Source: Clostridia bacterium
Lineage (GTDB): Bacteria > Bacillota > Clostridia > Oscillospirales > Acutalibacteraceae
DNA length: 64,000 nt
Reading direction: 5' to 3'
Assembly (NCBI GenBank): GCA_017473165.1
Contig: JAFUNA010000023.1
Span: 115,605-179,604 of the forward strand
Position numbers and translations under genes: made by a program
Notes under the pieces: generated by a model
Told to the model about the DNA's origin: nothing
The model's input: the letters and a program-made list of their open reading frames with translations, nothing else
The model's database searches: none
Shown here: positions 1 through 7,844 of the stretch, piece after piece
How positions within the stretch are numbered: position 1 is the first letter of the stretch
How the letters are laid out: every line of letters starts with the position of its first letter

Positions 1-1335
1 AACGGTGAAAGCGGCTGGCTTTATACCGTTCAGTACGGATTTGACAATGTTTATAACTGTGCAAGCCTTGTTTCCGAAACCAAAGGTGATGACTATTATG
101 CTACGGGCAAGGTGATGACAATTGACGACGGACTTCAGCTCACCGAAACTCCCGACGAAACTTCAAAGAAGATTTCGGATAAAATTCCCGCAGGAACGGC
201 ACTTACCTATGAATGGTTCTTTGAGTTTGCAAAAAGTGTTGCGGTTTATACCGAATATAACGGCGTAAAGGGCTGGCTTATCGCAGCTGAAGACTGGGAC
301 ACCACCGCAGCAATCGAAACTGACAGGGAAGCAATTGTTATATCGTCAGAGGAAAAAACATATCTTTATGATTCCCCGAACGGCAAAAAAACAGATAATT
401 ATGTTCTCAACGGTGATATTCTTCAATACAGCTATATTGCAACAAAACCCGATTATGAGGCTGAAGATGACTTCAGCTTTACCGACTGGTATATGGTTAC
501 AGCCAACGGAAAAACAGGATGGATTTCTTCGGCGGATGACGGAGTTTTAATAAGCTATATCGATGTTCATCCCGAAGGAACGGCTTATCTGTTTGAGGAA
601 ATGCCTGTTTATTCCGAGGCAGGAAAAATAACCGACAAGCCTGTTTTTTATGTTCCTGCGGATGCAGAGGTGCTTTGCATAAAATCGTTTGAAATATATG
701 ATTACGATAACGATACCGACGAGGTTATGAAAAATGAAGGCTGGTACTATATTGATTTCAACGGCAAAACAGGCTGGATTTGCGATGACAGACTGATTGA
801 CTCCTACGCAGACAGCCGTTTGTCGGCGGATATATTTGACCGTGACGAAATAAAATATGTAACGTGGGCAAATATTCATGAATCCTATTCAAGAGCAAGC
901 GGAATTGTGGGACAGATTTCAGAGGATACTGCGGTAAGAAAAATTTACAGCTATTCCGTAGGCATGGAAGACGGAAATTCCGATGACGGCTTCGGATATG
1001 AATATATTGAATATAACGGCATAAAGGGCTGGGTTGACAAAAACAGTATTCACTATGAAGGCGGCTACGCAAGAATTCTTGAAGAAAGAGAAGAATATTC
1101 GGCTCTCTCGGAAGAAGAATTTGATGTGAAATTCAGAGAACAGATTAACAAGCTCAACGAAGAGCTGACCGAGCCCGAAACAACCGAGCCTGAATCAACC
1201 GAAACACATAAGCCAGAAGAAAGCACCGCATCGCCGAAAACTCTGATTATCGGCTGCGTTGCGGGCGGAGCGGTTCTTGCTCTGACGGCATTCGTTGTTA
1301 TTCTTCTTATCAACAAAAAGAAGAAGTCTGCATAA
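1..1335 (+). CDS. SH3-like repeat surface protein, 5' end outside window
   Basis: The frame is open from base 1, so the N-terminus and any signal peptide lie outside; the first internal Met is at 112. About 444 residues are visible. They contain repeated bacterial SH3-type modules marked by Gly-Trp signatures (NGVKGWL, NGKTGWI, NGIKGWV), spaced about 70-90 residues apart. A Glu/Thr/Pro-rich linker follows near residues 380-405, then a hydrophobic helix and a short Lys-rich tail (INKKKKSA). This indicates a protein anchored in the membrane by its C-terminus with the SH3 modules outside the cell. It is a paralogue of the protein at 2942, sharing the ASPKT..I..CVAG anchor. Ligand is unknown; wall binding is inference from SH3b families. 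Confidence 0.85.
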   Translation, partial: NGESGWLYTVQYGFDNVYNCASLVSETKGDDYYATGKVMTIDDGLQLTETPDETSKKISDKIPAGTALTYEWFFEFAKSVAVYTEYNGVKGWLIAAEDWDTTAAIETDREAIVISSEEKTYLYDSPNGKKTDNYVLNGDILQYSYIATKPDYEAEDDFSFTDWYMVTANGKTGWISSADDGVLISYIDVHPEGTAYLFEEMPVYSEAGKITDKPVFYVPADAEVLCIKSFEIYDYDNDTDEVMKNEGWYYIDFNGKTGWICDDRLIDSYADSRLSADIFDRDEIKYVTWANIHESYSRASGIVGQISEDTAVRKIYSYSVGMEDGNSDDGFGYEYIEYNGIKGWVDKNSIHYEGGYARILEEREEYSALSEEEFDVKFREQINKLNEELTEPETTEPESTETHKPEESTASPKTLIIGCVAGGAVLALTAFVVILLINKKKKSA

Positions 1336-1354
1336 ATAAAAAAGAGGGGATAAG

Positions 1355-2434
1355 ATGGGTGGAACAAAAAAACTGAAGCCCGCCGAAAATATCGGTGCGG
1401 GATGGCTCTATTTTTACGTTCATTTTGTAACAGAAGTAATCTGCTTTTACTGCCTTGAAAAGCAGGTCGGCGACAGCGTTTTCCTTTGGATTTTTCCGTT
1501 TATTTATGATGCGCTGGCGTTTGTGCCGCAGTCGGTAATAGGCTACATAAGCGATAAATTTCCGAAAATTCAGATGGGTTCAATCGGAATTGCGATGATG
1601 GCAGCGGCAGGGCTTGCGTTCTGGCTGGGATTTCTGCCGGGTAAATATACGGCGCTGATTATTCTCTGCATAGGCAATGCCTGCGTTCACGTTAACGGTG
1701 CAGAGGTAACGCTCCGCTGCTCTGACGGAAAGCTTTCGCACAGCGCAATCTTTGTTGCGGGAGGCTCCTTCGGAGTTATAACGGGCAGACTGCTTGCAAA
1801 ATCCGTTATACCCTACTGGGCAATAATCATTCTTGTTTTAACGGGAATTCCCTTTGTTATGCTTGCGGAATACTACAGAAAATCCGCCGATAAATCCGAA
1901 AATCCCTGTAAAAAATTCAACTACGCCAACGAAAAAATTCCCGCAGCGGCAGTAATTTTTCTTACGGTGCTCATTGTTGCCGTCAGAGGCTATATGGGCT
2001 ACGGAATTCCGACCTCGTGGAACAAAACCGTTTTTCAGTCGGTTATGCTTTATGTTGCAATGGGCGTCGGCAAGGCGGCGGGCGGAATTCTTGCGGACAG
2101 ATTCGGAGTTAAAAAGACGGCTATGGTTAGTGCTGCGGCGGCGTTGCCCTTCCTTTTCCTCGGCGATAACCTCATGCTCGTTTCGCTTATAGGAGTCATG
2201 TTTTTCAGCATGACAATGTCAATAACCCTTGCCTTGCTTGTTTCCGTTTTGCAGAAAACGCCGGGTCTTGCATTCGGATTTACAACAATCGGACTTTTCC
2301 TCGGCACGGCACCCATATTTTTCTTTAAATTCACAACAACGCTTTCAAACTGCATCGTTATTGCAATTCTGACCGTGGTTTGTCTTGTTGTAATGCAGTT
2401 TGTAATCAGAAAGGACGTGAAGGCACATGAATGA
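1355..2434 (+). CDS. MFS-like polytopic membrane protein
   Basis: This 359-residue protein has about ten hydrophobic helices. A typical MFS loop signature occurs between early helices (GYISDKFPK) and again mid-protein (GGILADRFGVKK), which supports a major-facilitator-like fold. It is shorter than the usual 12-helix MFS protein of about 400 residues. A ribosome site (AGAGGGGAT) precedes the ATG, 19 bases after the SH3 protein's stop. The next small membrane gene overlaps its 3' end (ATG at 2427). The substrate cannot be read from the sequence; linkage to two surface proteins suggests an envelope role. Confidence 0.75.
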   Translation: MGGTKKLKPAENIGAGWLYFYVHFVTEVICFYCLEKQVGDSVFLWIFPFIYDALAFVPQSVIGYISDKFPKIQMGSIGIAMMAAAGLAFWLGFLPGKYTALIILCIGNACVHVNGAEVTLRCSDGKLSHSAIFVAGGSFGVITGRLLAKSVIPYWAIIILVLTGIPFVMLAEYYRKSADKSENPCKKFNYANEKIPAAAVIFLTVLIVAVRGYMGYGIPTSWNKTVFQSVMLYVAMGVGKAAGGILADRFGVKKTAMVSAAAALPFLFLGDNLMLVSLIGVMFFSMTMSITLALLVSVLQKTPGLAFGFTTIGLFLGTAPIFFFKFTTTLSNCIVIAILTVVCLVVMQFVIRKDVKAHE

Positions 2435-2585
2435 TATAAAAATAATTGTCAACTCCCTGCTTCTTTACGGGGCAAAAACGGAGCTTATCGCTCTCGGAAT
2501 TGTCGTTGCGGCGATAATCGGGCTGTCGGTATTCTGGGCTTTGAGAGAAACAAAGAAAAACAAGGCGGAGAAAAACGATGCTTAA
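2427..2585 (+). CDS. small single-pass membrane protein (52 aa)
   Basis: This short frame begins inside the last codons of the MFS-like gene (8-base overlap) and ends inside the first codons of the next membrane gene (overlap 2578-2585). Such tight overlaps on both sides indicate translational coupling and make it a real gene. It encodes one hydrophobic helix (residues about 18-38, ELIALGIVVAAIIGLSVFW) followed by a Lys/Glu-rich tail. No family is recognised. It may be an accessory subunit of the flanking membrane proteins; that is inference from position only. Confidence 0.65.
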   Translation: MNDIKIIVNSLLLYGAKTELIALGIVVAAIIGLSVFWALRETKKNKAEKNDA

Positions 2586-2931
2586 TCTTTTGCCTTATTA
2601 CATGGTAAGAAGCCTTGCCGCAACGCTGATTATTGAGCTTGTTTTTGCCGCAATTCTCGGAGCACGAAGCAAAAAAGACCTTCTAAACGTTGCCCTTGTC
2701 AACGTTATGACAAACCCCGTTGTTGTTTCGGTTTCGTTTGTTACGGGCTTCTTTTACGGTCAGAATGCAAGGCTGATTGTGCTGATTGTCCTTGAGCTTT
2801 TTGCACTTTTTTCAGAAGGCTTTGTCTATAAAAAGACGCTGAATTACAAAAAAATCAATCCGTTTCTGTTTTCTCTGCTTCTCAACGGAGCATCCTACGG
2901 AATCGGACTGATAATAAATAAAATATTTTGA
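2578..2931 (+). CDS. four-helix membrane protein (117 aa)
   Basis: A compact hydrophobic protein with about four transmembrane segments (residues about 10-28, 38-60, 65-83, 96-115). The loops are short and mostly basic. The start overlaps the preceding small gene by 8 bases. No catalytic motif or named family is recognised. It ends 10 bases before the second SH3 protein and shares its strand, so the five genes from base 1 to 4546 look like one transcription unit. Confidence 0.65.
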   Translation: MLNLLPYYMVRSLAATLIIELVFAAILGARSKKDLLNVALVNVMTNPVVVSVSFVTGFFYGQNARLIVLIVLELFALFSEGFVYKKTLNYKKINPFLFSLLLNGASYGIGLIINKIF

Positions 2932-2941
2932 GGAGAATATT

Positions 2942-4546
2942 ATGAAAAAAATACTTTCAATCATTTTTGCGGTCTTTGCCGCATTGATGTCGGTTATTCC
3001 CGCATTTGCGGATATGGGACCGCCTCCGTTTATGGAATTTACGGTTTATGTCAGCAAGCCGCAGGGCACGTTTGCATACGATATGGATTGGGACGACGAA
3101 ACGGGCACATCATCCATGAAAAAGCTCTCGGTCTATATTCCTTACGGCACACAGCTTACCGTTAACGGATATTACGAAATGGACGGTGAGGAATACGGCT
3201 CGGTGCACTATAACAATGATTTCTGCTATGTTAAAATGTCTGACGTAACCTTCAACAACCCCGTTGTCGGAGTTGACAAGGCAACAAAGCTTCAGCAGAG
3301 TCAGAGATATGCCGTAATCGACAAAAACGGCGCGGCGGTATACAACGGCCCGGGATTTTTATATGAAATGCTTTCCGAAAAAATCCCTTACGGCACAGAA
3401 TTTGAATGCGAATATGTTGATTACGAATATGATACAATGTGGGCGTATGTCAGCGTTAACGGCATCAGCGGCTGGATTTATGTCAGCGGCTACGATTTCG
3501 GAGAAAATAATGATGTTGCCAAGGTTATAGGCGAAAACACCAATCTGACGGGCAAGGCTCTTGTTATTGCCAAGGGTACGGAGCTTAAAGAAAGCCTTGA
3601 TTTTGACTCCAAAACGCTTGTGAAGGATATTCCCGCAGGAACAGAATTTACCTTCAAATATTATCACGGCTTCGGCAGAACAGTCAAAGTTTTTGTTGAG
3701 TATAAAGGTCAGAAGGGCTGGCTTGTTACATCGGACAGATTTACTGATAACGGCGTGCTTGCGGGCACAAAGGGCGGAGCATATATACTTGCCGACAAGC
3801 TGTCCGTATATGATAAAATCCCTTCCGATAAAAACGCCGAAAAGGTCGGAGAAATCAAGGGCAATGTCAGCATAGCGGCTGACTACCGTTATATCGAAGA
3901 GGATTATACGGCAAAGGAATATACATCTTATGAATTCTGCCGCATCAGCATTGACGGAAAGAATTATTGGATAAGCGGCAAAAACGATGAACTGACCTAT
4001 GCCGAAGGTATTTCGGAATATAAAGTTACGGCAGCGAACGGACTTCAGATGTATGCCGAGCCTTCCGAAAACTCAAAGAAGCTGAACGTTATCCCGAATG
4101 GTACAAAAGTCAACGGCTCGTATTGGGAATATGACGAAAAGGACTGGAGATTTGTTGAATATAAGGGCATCGGCGGCTGGGTAATCGAACAAGCGGGCGG
4201 TCTTGAATATATCAGAGATACAGAAAAGTATTCGGCAGTGCCTCTTTCGGAATCAAAGGCTGAATTTGTTTCGGCAAAGCCCGTAAACGCAACGGAGAAA
4301 ACAACTGTAAAGAATGAAACCGAAACAACGGCTTCAACAACGGCAGCTGCTCCCGAAACAACCCTTCCCGCACCCGCAGAGCTTACAACCGCACCCGAAA
4401 CAACAACCGATGCGGTAACAGAGCCCGCAACGGCACCCGCATCGCCGAAAACGATTGTGATTGCCTGCGTTGCGGGAGCGGCGGTTATTGCGGTTACGGC
4501 GGCGGTAACGATTACTTTAATCAACAAAAAGAAGAAAGAGCGATAA
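2942..4546 (+). CDS. SH3-like repeat surface protein with signal peptide and C-terminal anchor
   Basis: A 534-residue protein. The Sec signal peptide has a basic start, a hydrophobic core and an AFA-D cleavage site near residue 23. Repeated SH3-type modules follow, marked by NGISGWI, KGQKGWL and KGIGGWV. A Thr/Ala/Pro-rich linker spans about 435-490, then a hydrophobic anchor and a KKKKER tail. The ribosome site GAGGAGAATATT precedes the ATG. It is a full-length paralogue of the truncated protein at the window start. Function is unknown; a wall-facing scaffold or ligand-binding role is inference. Confidence 0.85.
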   Translation: MKKILSIIFAVFAALMSVIPAFADMGPPPFMEFTVYVSKPQGTFAYDMDWDDETGTSSMKKLSVYIPYGTQLTVNGYYEMDGEEYGSVHYNNDFCYVKMSDVTFNNPVVGVDKATKLQQSQRYAVIDKNGAAVYNGPGFLYEMLSEKIPYGTEFECEYVDYEYDTMWAYVSVNGISGWIYVSGYDFGENNDVAKVIGENTNLTGKALVIAKGTELKESLDFDSKTLVKDIPAGTEFTFKYYHGFGRTVKVFVEYKGQKGWLVTSDRFTDNGVLAGTKGGAYILADKLSVYDKIPSDKNAEKVGEIKGNVSIAADYRYIEEDYTAKEYTSYEFCRISIDGKNYWISGKNDELTYAEGISEYKVTAANGLQMYAEPSENSKKLNVIPNGTKVNGSYWEYDEKDWRFVEYKGIGGWVIEQAGGLEYIRDTEKYSAVPLSESKAEFVSAKPVNATEKTTVKNETETTASTTAAAPETTLPAPAELTTAPETTTDAVTEPATAPASPKTIVIACVAGAAVIAVTAAVTITLINKKKKER

Positions 4547-4549
4547 AAA

Positions 4550-4590
4550 ATGAGGGTCGGTGAAAACCGACCCTCTTATGCTTTATTTTG
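4550..4590. terminator. bidirectional terminator between convergent genes
   Basis: A perfect 9-bp stem (4552-4560 with 4567-4575, GAGGGTCGG/CCGACCCTC) has T-rich tails on both strands. It serves the SH3 operon on + and the potassium-uptake operon on -. Confidence 0.85.
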
Positions 4591-5227
4591 TAACCTTGCG
4601 GACATCTTCCTCTTTGCCGAGAACGAGGAGATGTTCGTCTTTTTCAAAGCGGCTTTCACCCGAGATAACGGGAGTGACAACGCCGTTTTTCTTTGTTGCA
4701 AGCACAGCAAGATTATATTTGACTCTGAAATTCAGTTCCTTAACTGTTTTGCCTGCCCAGCGGTCAAGAACATCGATTTCAAAAATCGAATAATCGCTGC
4801 CGAGGTTGATATAGTCAAAAATATGCTCGCTGCTTTCTCTGATTGCGTAACGCTCCGCCATGTTCTTTTCGGGATAGATAACAGCATCCGCACCGTTTCG
4901 AAGCAGGAATTTTTCCTGGATATCCCTGTCAGCCTTGCTGATAACCCTCTTTGCACCGCATTCCTTGAGCAGGCTTGTGATTTCAAGGCTGTTCTGGAAG
5001 TTTTCGCCTATGCAGACAAAGCAGGAGTCAAACGAGGGAATGTCAAAGGTTTTGAGCACCTCGATGTTGGTGCAGTCGCCGATTTTTGCGCTGACAACAT
5101 AGGGAAGCATATCTTCAATTGCCTCTTCTTTTTCGTCAACAATCATGATTTCGCAGTCCATTTTTTCAAGACTCCGACAAAGATGATGTCCGAAAAGACC
5201 CATGCCGATTATTAAAAATGATTTCAT
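4583..5227 (-). CDS. ktrA: potassium uptake regulatory subunit (RCK/TrkA family)
   Basis: A 214-residue cytosolic RCK protein. Residues 1-130 are a Rossmann TrkA-N domain with the nucleotide motif IGMGLFG at 7-13 and an acidic residue after the second strand (MIVDEKEE). A TrkA-C domain follows at about 135-214. Single-RCK proteins of this length are KtrA/KtrC type; they gate the KtrB channel subunit in response to adenine nucleotides. It lies 9 bases downstream of the matching TrkH-type gene. Confidence 0.92.
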   Translation of the reverse strand: MKSFLIIGMGLFGHHLCRSLEKMDCEIMIVDEKEEAIEDMLPYVVSAKIGDCTNIEVLKTFDIPSFDSCFVCIGENFQNSLEITSLLKECGAKRVISKADRDIQEKFLLRNGADAVIYPEKNMAERYAIRESSEHIFDYINLGSDYSIFEIDVLDRWAGKTVKELNFRVKYNLAVLATKKNGVVTPVISGESRFEKDEHLLVLGKEEDVRKVTK

Positions 5228-5236
5228 ATTTTCACC

Positions 5237-6571
5237 TTATCCTATAGTTATTTTTTCTCTGGGATTTTTAACGGGCGGTGCGGCTTTTTTCTCCATTAGT
5301 GCAAGGGCAAACGAAACGCTGCCGACCCTGCCGCAGAACATAAGAAATGCAATAATAAGTCTTGATGCCGTTGCAAGGTCACGGGTTATGCCTGTTGTCA
5401 TGCCGACCGTGCCTATTGCCGAAACGCATTCAAAAATGATGTCGCCGATGTCAAGGCTTGGCTGAATTGCGAGGATTGCGATAATTCCGATAATTGCAAG
5501 GCTCATGTTTGTGAAAACAACCGAGCTTGCCTTGTGAATTGCATCCTTTTCGAGCCTTCTGCCGAAGATGCCCTGCGACTGGCGGTGAGTTATGCCGTTG
5601 AAGGTTGACATTGCGATAACCGCAAGGGTTGTTGTTTTGATGCCGCCTGCCGTTGAGCCGGGCGAGCCGCCGATAAACATGAGAAATACGGTCAGAATCT
5701 TGCTTGCGGGTGCAAGTGCGGCGGTATCGGTTGAGTTGAAGCCCGCAGTTCTTGCGGTAACGGAGTCGAAAATTGAATTGAGAATGCTCTGACCGATTCC
5801 GAGCCCTTCATTGGTGAAGTCACGCTCAAAAATCAGAAACAGAACCGTGGGAACAGCAAGAAGTATTGCCGTAACCGTGAGAACGATTTTTGTGTGGAGC
5901 TGATAGTATTTGAACTTAAGCTTTTTCTTGCTGACATCGTCCCAGACAAGGAAGCCTATACCGCCGATTATAACAAGAAAAGATATTGTTATAATAACAA
6001 CCGCATCGTCAGCAAACGGAACAAGAGAAGTATATTTTTCTTTTATGCCCATAAGGTCAAAGCCTGCGTTACAGAATGCCGAAACCGAATGAAAAACGGA
6101 ATACCAAATTCCCTTTGCCCAGCCGAATTCGGGGATAAAGCGAGTTGCAAGCAAAACTGCACCAATGCCCTCGAAAATCGCCGTGCCTGCAACGATTTTT
6201 TTCGTCAGGTTCATAATTGAGCCGATGTGCTCGGTGTTGATGCTCTCAACCATAACCTCTCTTGCACGAAGCCCCATTTTTCTTTTGAGGAGCATGGAAA
6301 AGGTGGTTGCAATGGTCATGAAGCCCAGACCGCCAATCTGAATGAGCGTGATTATTACAATCTGCCCGAAAAGAGTCCAGTTTGTTGCTGTGTCAACAAC
6401 GACAAGACCCGTAACGCAGGAGGTTGAAACCGCCGTGAAAAGAGCCGTAACAAAGTCTGCACTTTCACCGCTTTTTGATGCAATCGGAAGCATGAGCAGA
6501 ATTGTGCCGATGATTATGATTGAAATATAACCCATGGCGATGAGCCGTGTGTGAGAAAATTTTCGTTTCAT
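5237..6571 (-). CDS. ktrB: potassium transporter, TrkH/KtrB family
   Basis: A 444-residue polytopic protein with four pore-loop selectivity signatures expected of the Trk/Ktr/HKT superfamily: TGLVVVD, NAGFD, TAGFN and TVGMTTG. The length fits KtrB or NtpJ. The ATG is preceded by GAGG 7 bases upstream and by a strong promoter. It forms a two-gene operon with the RCK subunit. The conducted ion (K+, possibly with Na+ coupling) comes from the family, not from direct evidence here. Confidence 0.92.
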   Translation of the reverse strand: MKRKFSHTRLIAMGYISIIIIGTILLMLPIASKSGESADFVTALFTAVSTSCVTGLVVVDTATNWTLFGQIVIITLIQIGGLGFMTIATTFSMLLKRKMGLRAREVMVESINTEHIGSIMNLTKKIVAGTAIFEGIGAVLLATRFIPEFGWAKGIWYSVFHSVSAFCNAGFDLMGIKEKYTSLVPFADDAVVIITISFLVIIGGIGFLVWDDVSKKKLKFKYYQLHTKIVLTVTAILLAVPTVLFLIFERDFTNEGLGIGQSILNSIFDSVTARTAGFNSTDTAALAPASKILTVFLMFIGGSPGSTAGGIKTTTLAVIAMSTFNGITHRQSQGIFGRRLEKDAIHKASSVVFTNMSLAIIGIIAILAIQPSLDIGDIIFECVSAIGTVGMTTGITRDLATASRLIIAFLMFCGRVGSVSFALALMEKKAAPPVKNPREKITIG

Positions 6572-6599
6572 TTCAAAACCTCAAATATATAATAAATGA

Positions 6600-6628
6600 A
6601 TTATACCATATATATCCGCATTTTTCAA
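6600..6628 (-). promoter_or_regulatory. sigma-A promoter for ktrB-ktrA
   Basis: Read on the minus strand: TTGAAA (6628-6623), 17-base spacer, TATAAT (6605-6600). It lies 29 bases from the ktrB start and back to back with the PHP promoter. Confidence 0.8.
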
Positions 6629-6629
6629 C

Positions 6630-6658
6630 TTGCATTTGGAATAACGTAGTGATAGAAT
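6630..6658 (+). promoter_or_regulatory. sigma-A promoter for PHP gene
   Basis: TTGCAT (6630-6635), 17-base spacer, TAGAAT (6653-6658), just ahead of the ATG at 6675. The leader is very short. Confidence 0.75.
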
Positions 6659-6674
6659 AATAGCGGTGATAATT

Positions 6675-7520
6675 ATGGAAAAATATATTGATTTACACAC
6701 CCATTCTCTCAAATCCGACGGCTCAATGACTCCCGCCGAGGTTGTGCGTGAAGCGAAGCGTGCGGGGCTTGCGGCAATTGCACTCTCCGACCACGATACG
6801 ATTGACGGAATCCGTGAGGCAATGGCAGAGGGCGAAAAAATCGGAGTTGAGGTTATTCCCGCCATCGAATTTTCGGTGCTTTCCGAAACGGAAACCCACA
6901 TTTTGGGCTATTTTATCGACATTGAAAACCCCGATTTGCTGCAGGTGCTCAAAGAGGTTGTTGACCTGCGTATTGAGCGGAATCACGTTACAACCCAAAG
7001 GCTCAATGAGCTTGGATTTGACATAACTCTTGAAGAAGTGCGTGCCCTTGCACCGAATAATTTTGTGGGCAGAGCTCATTTTGCGAGGGTGCTCATGGAT
7101 AAGGGCTACACCCAAAGCGTTAAAGAGGGCTTTGACAAGTATATGTCGGTCGGAAAGTATGCCTACTGCGAAAAGCAGCGTCTTTCCGCCAAAGAAGCCG
7201 TTGAGCTTATCTCAAAATGCGGCGGAATTTCATTCCTTGCACACCCGCATTTAACAAAGCTTTCCGATGAAAGGCTCAAGGAATTTCTGACGGAGCTTAA
7301 GGGCTACGGCTTGAGCGGACTTGAAGGCTACTATACCGATTATACACCCGAAATGCAGGAAAAATATCAGAATTTAGCGAAGGAAATGGGTCTGATGATT
7401 TCGGGAGGTACGGATTTCCACGCAAAAATGAAACCCCATATCTCAATCGGTACGGGGCTGGGAAACATGAAAATTCCGTATTCGGTGTTGGAAAATATGA
7501 AGAAAAAACTCAATAAATAA
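6675..7520 (+). CDS. PHP-domain metallophosphoesterase
   Basis: A 281-residue PHP protein. Metal-binding motifs are visible in order: DLHTHSLKSDGS at the N-terminus, SDHDTIDG near residue 38, E near 61 (IEFSVLSETETHILGY), the H of GRAHFAR, LAHPH near 193, and a late GTDFHAKMKPH. This matches the YciV/TrpH-type group that hydrolyses small nucleotide 3',5'-phosphates or short RNA ends. The frame also opens with GTG at 6666, but that GTG belongs to the GGTGA ribosome site, so ATG 6675 is preferred. Monocistronic, with its own promoter and terminator. Confidence 0.88.
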   Translation: MEKYIDLHTHSLKSDGSMTPAEVVREAKRAGLAAIALSDHDTIDGIREAMAEGEKIGVEVIPAIEFSVLSETETHILGYFIDIENPDLLQVLKEVVDLRIERNHVTTQRLNELGFDITLEEVRALAPNNFVGRAHFARVLMDKGYTQSVKEGFDKYMSVGKYAYCEKQRLSAKEAVELISKCGGISFLAHPHLTKLSDERLKEFLTELKGYGLSGLEGYYTDYTPEMQEKYQNLAKEMGLMISGGTDFHAKMKPHISIGTGLGNMKIPYSVLENMKKKLNK

Positions 7521-7527
7521 CAAAGCA

Positions 7528-7560
7528 GGGACTGACGAAAAATCAGTCCCTTATTTTATC
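7528..7560. terminator. bidirectional terminator
   Basis: Stem GGGACTGA (7528-7535) with TCAGTCCC (7543-7550). A T-rich run follows on +; it also serves the convergent RHH gene on -. Confidence 0.85.
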
Positions 7561-7739
7561 TCACAGTTTTCAATTGCGTAGTCAAGCAGAATGTTGATTA
7601 ATTCGTTCCGTGAACGGTTGGATTCTTTTGAAAGCGTATCAAGCTTATTTACTGTATCGTCTTTGATGCGGATTGAAAATGTTTTATACCCGTCTTCTCC
7701 TTTGAGCGATTTTTTACTGATTATAAGCTTTTCTTTCAT
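7551..7739 (-). CDS. ribbon-helix-helix regulator (CopG/Arc-like, 62 aa)
   Basis: The short protein reads YKTFSIRIKDDTVNKLDTLS then a second helix (SRNELINILLDYAIENCE). This is the beta-strand/helix/helix pattern of dimeric RHH DNA-binding proteins. The ribosome site GAGGTGA lies 6 bases before the ATG. It is divergent from the large membrane protein at 7845. The intergenic region holds inverted repeats overlapping the membrane gene's promoter, so it most likely controls itself and that gene. No toxin partner is adjacent. Confidence 0.8.
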   Translation of the reverse strand: MKEKLIISKKSLKGEDGYKTFSIRIKDDTVNKLDTLSKESNRSRNELINILLDYAIENCEIK

Positions 7740-7766
7740 GGCGAATCACCTCTCTATTATTATAAC

Positions 7767-7796
7767 TTGACTTTTTTAATAACAGTATGTTATGAT
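7767..7796 (+). promoter_or_regulatory. promoter for membrane protein gene
   Basis: TTGACT (7767-7772), 18-base spacer, TATGAT (7791-7796). The -10 element lies inside the inverted repeat at 7786-7806. Confidence 0.6.
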
Positions 7797-7826
7797 AAAT
7801 AACATAAAATATGTTATAAAACATAT
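7786..7826. promoter_or_regulatory. tandem palindromic operator
   Basis: Two adjacent inverted repeats: TATGTTAT (7786-7793)/ATAACATA (7799-7806), and ATATGTT (7809-7815)/AACATAT (7820-7826). All four arms share the core ATGTT. Spacing and symmetry suit cooperative RHH dimers. The binding assignment is inference from position beside the RHH gene. Confidence 0.65.
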
Positions 7827-7844
7827 TAAAAATTGAAAGGGGTC

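Noticed and set aside
4550-5215. Long plus-strand frame (221 codons) opposite the RCK gene
   Set aside because: It is antisense to a clear TrkA-family protein, and its translation has no domain pattern; it is a shadow of codon bias.
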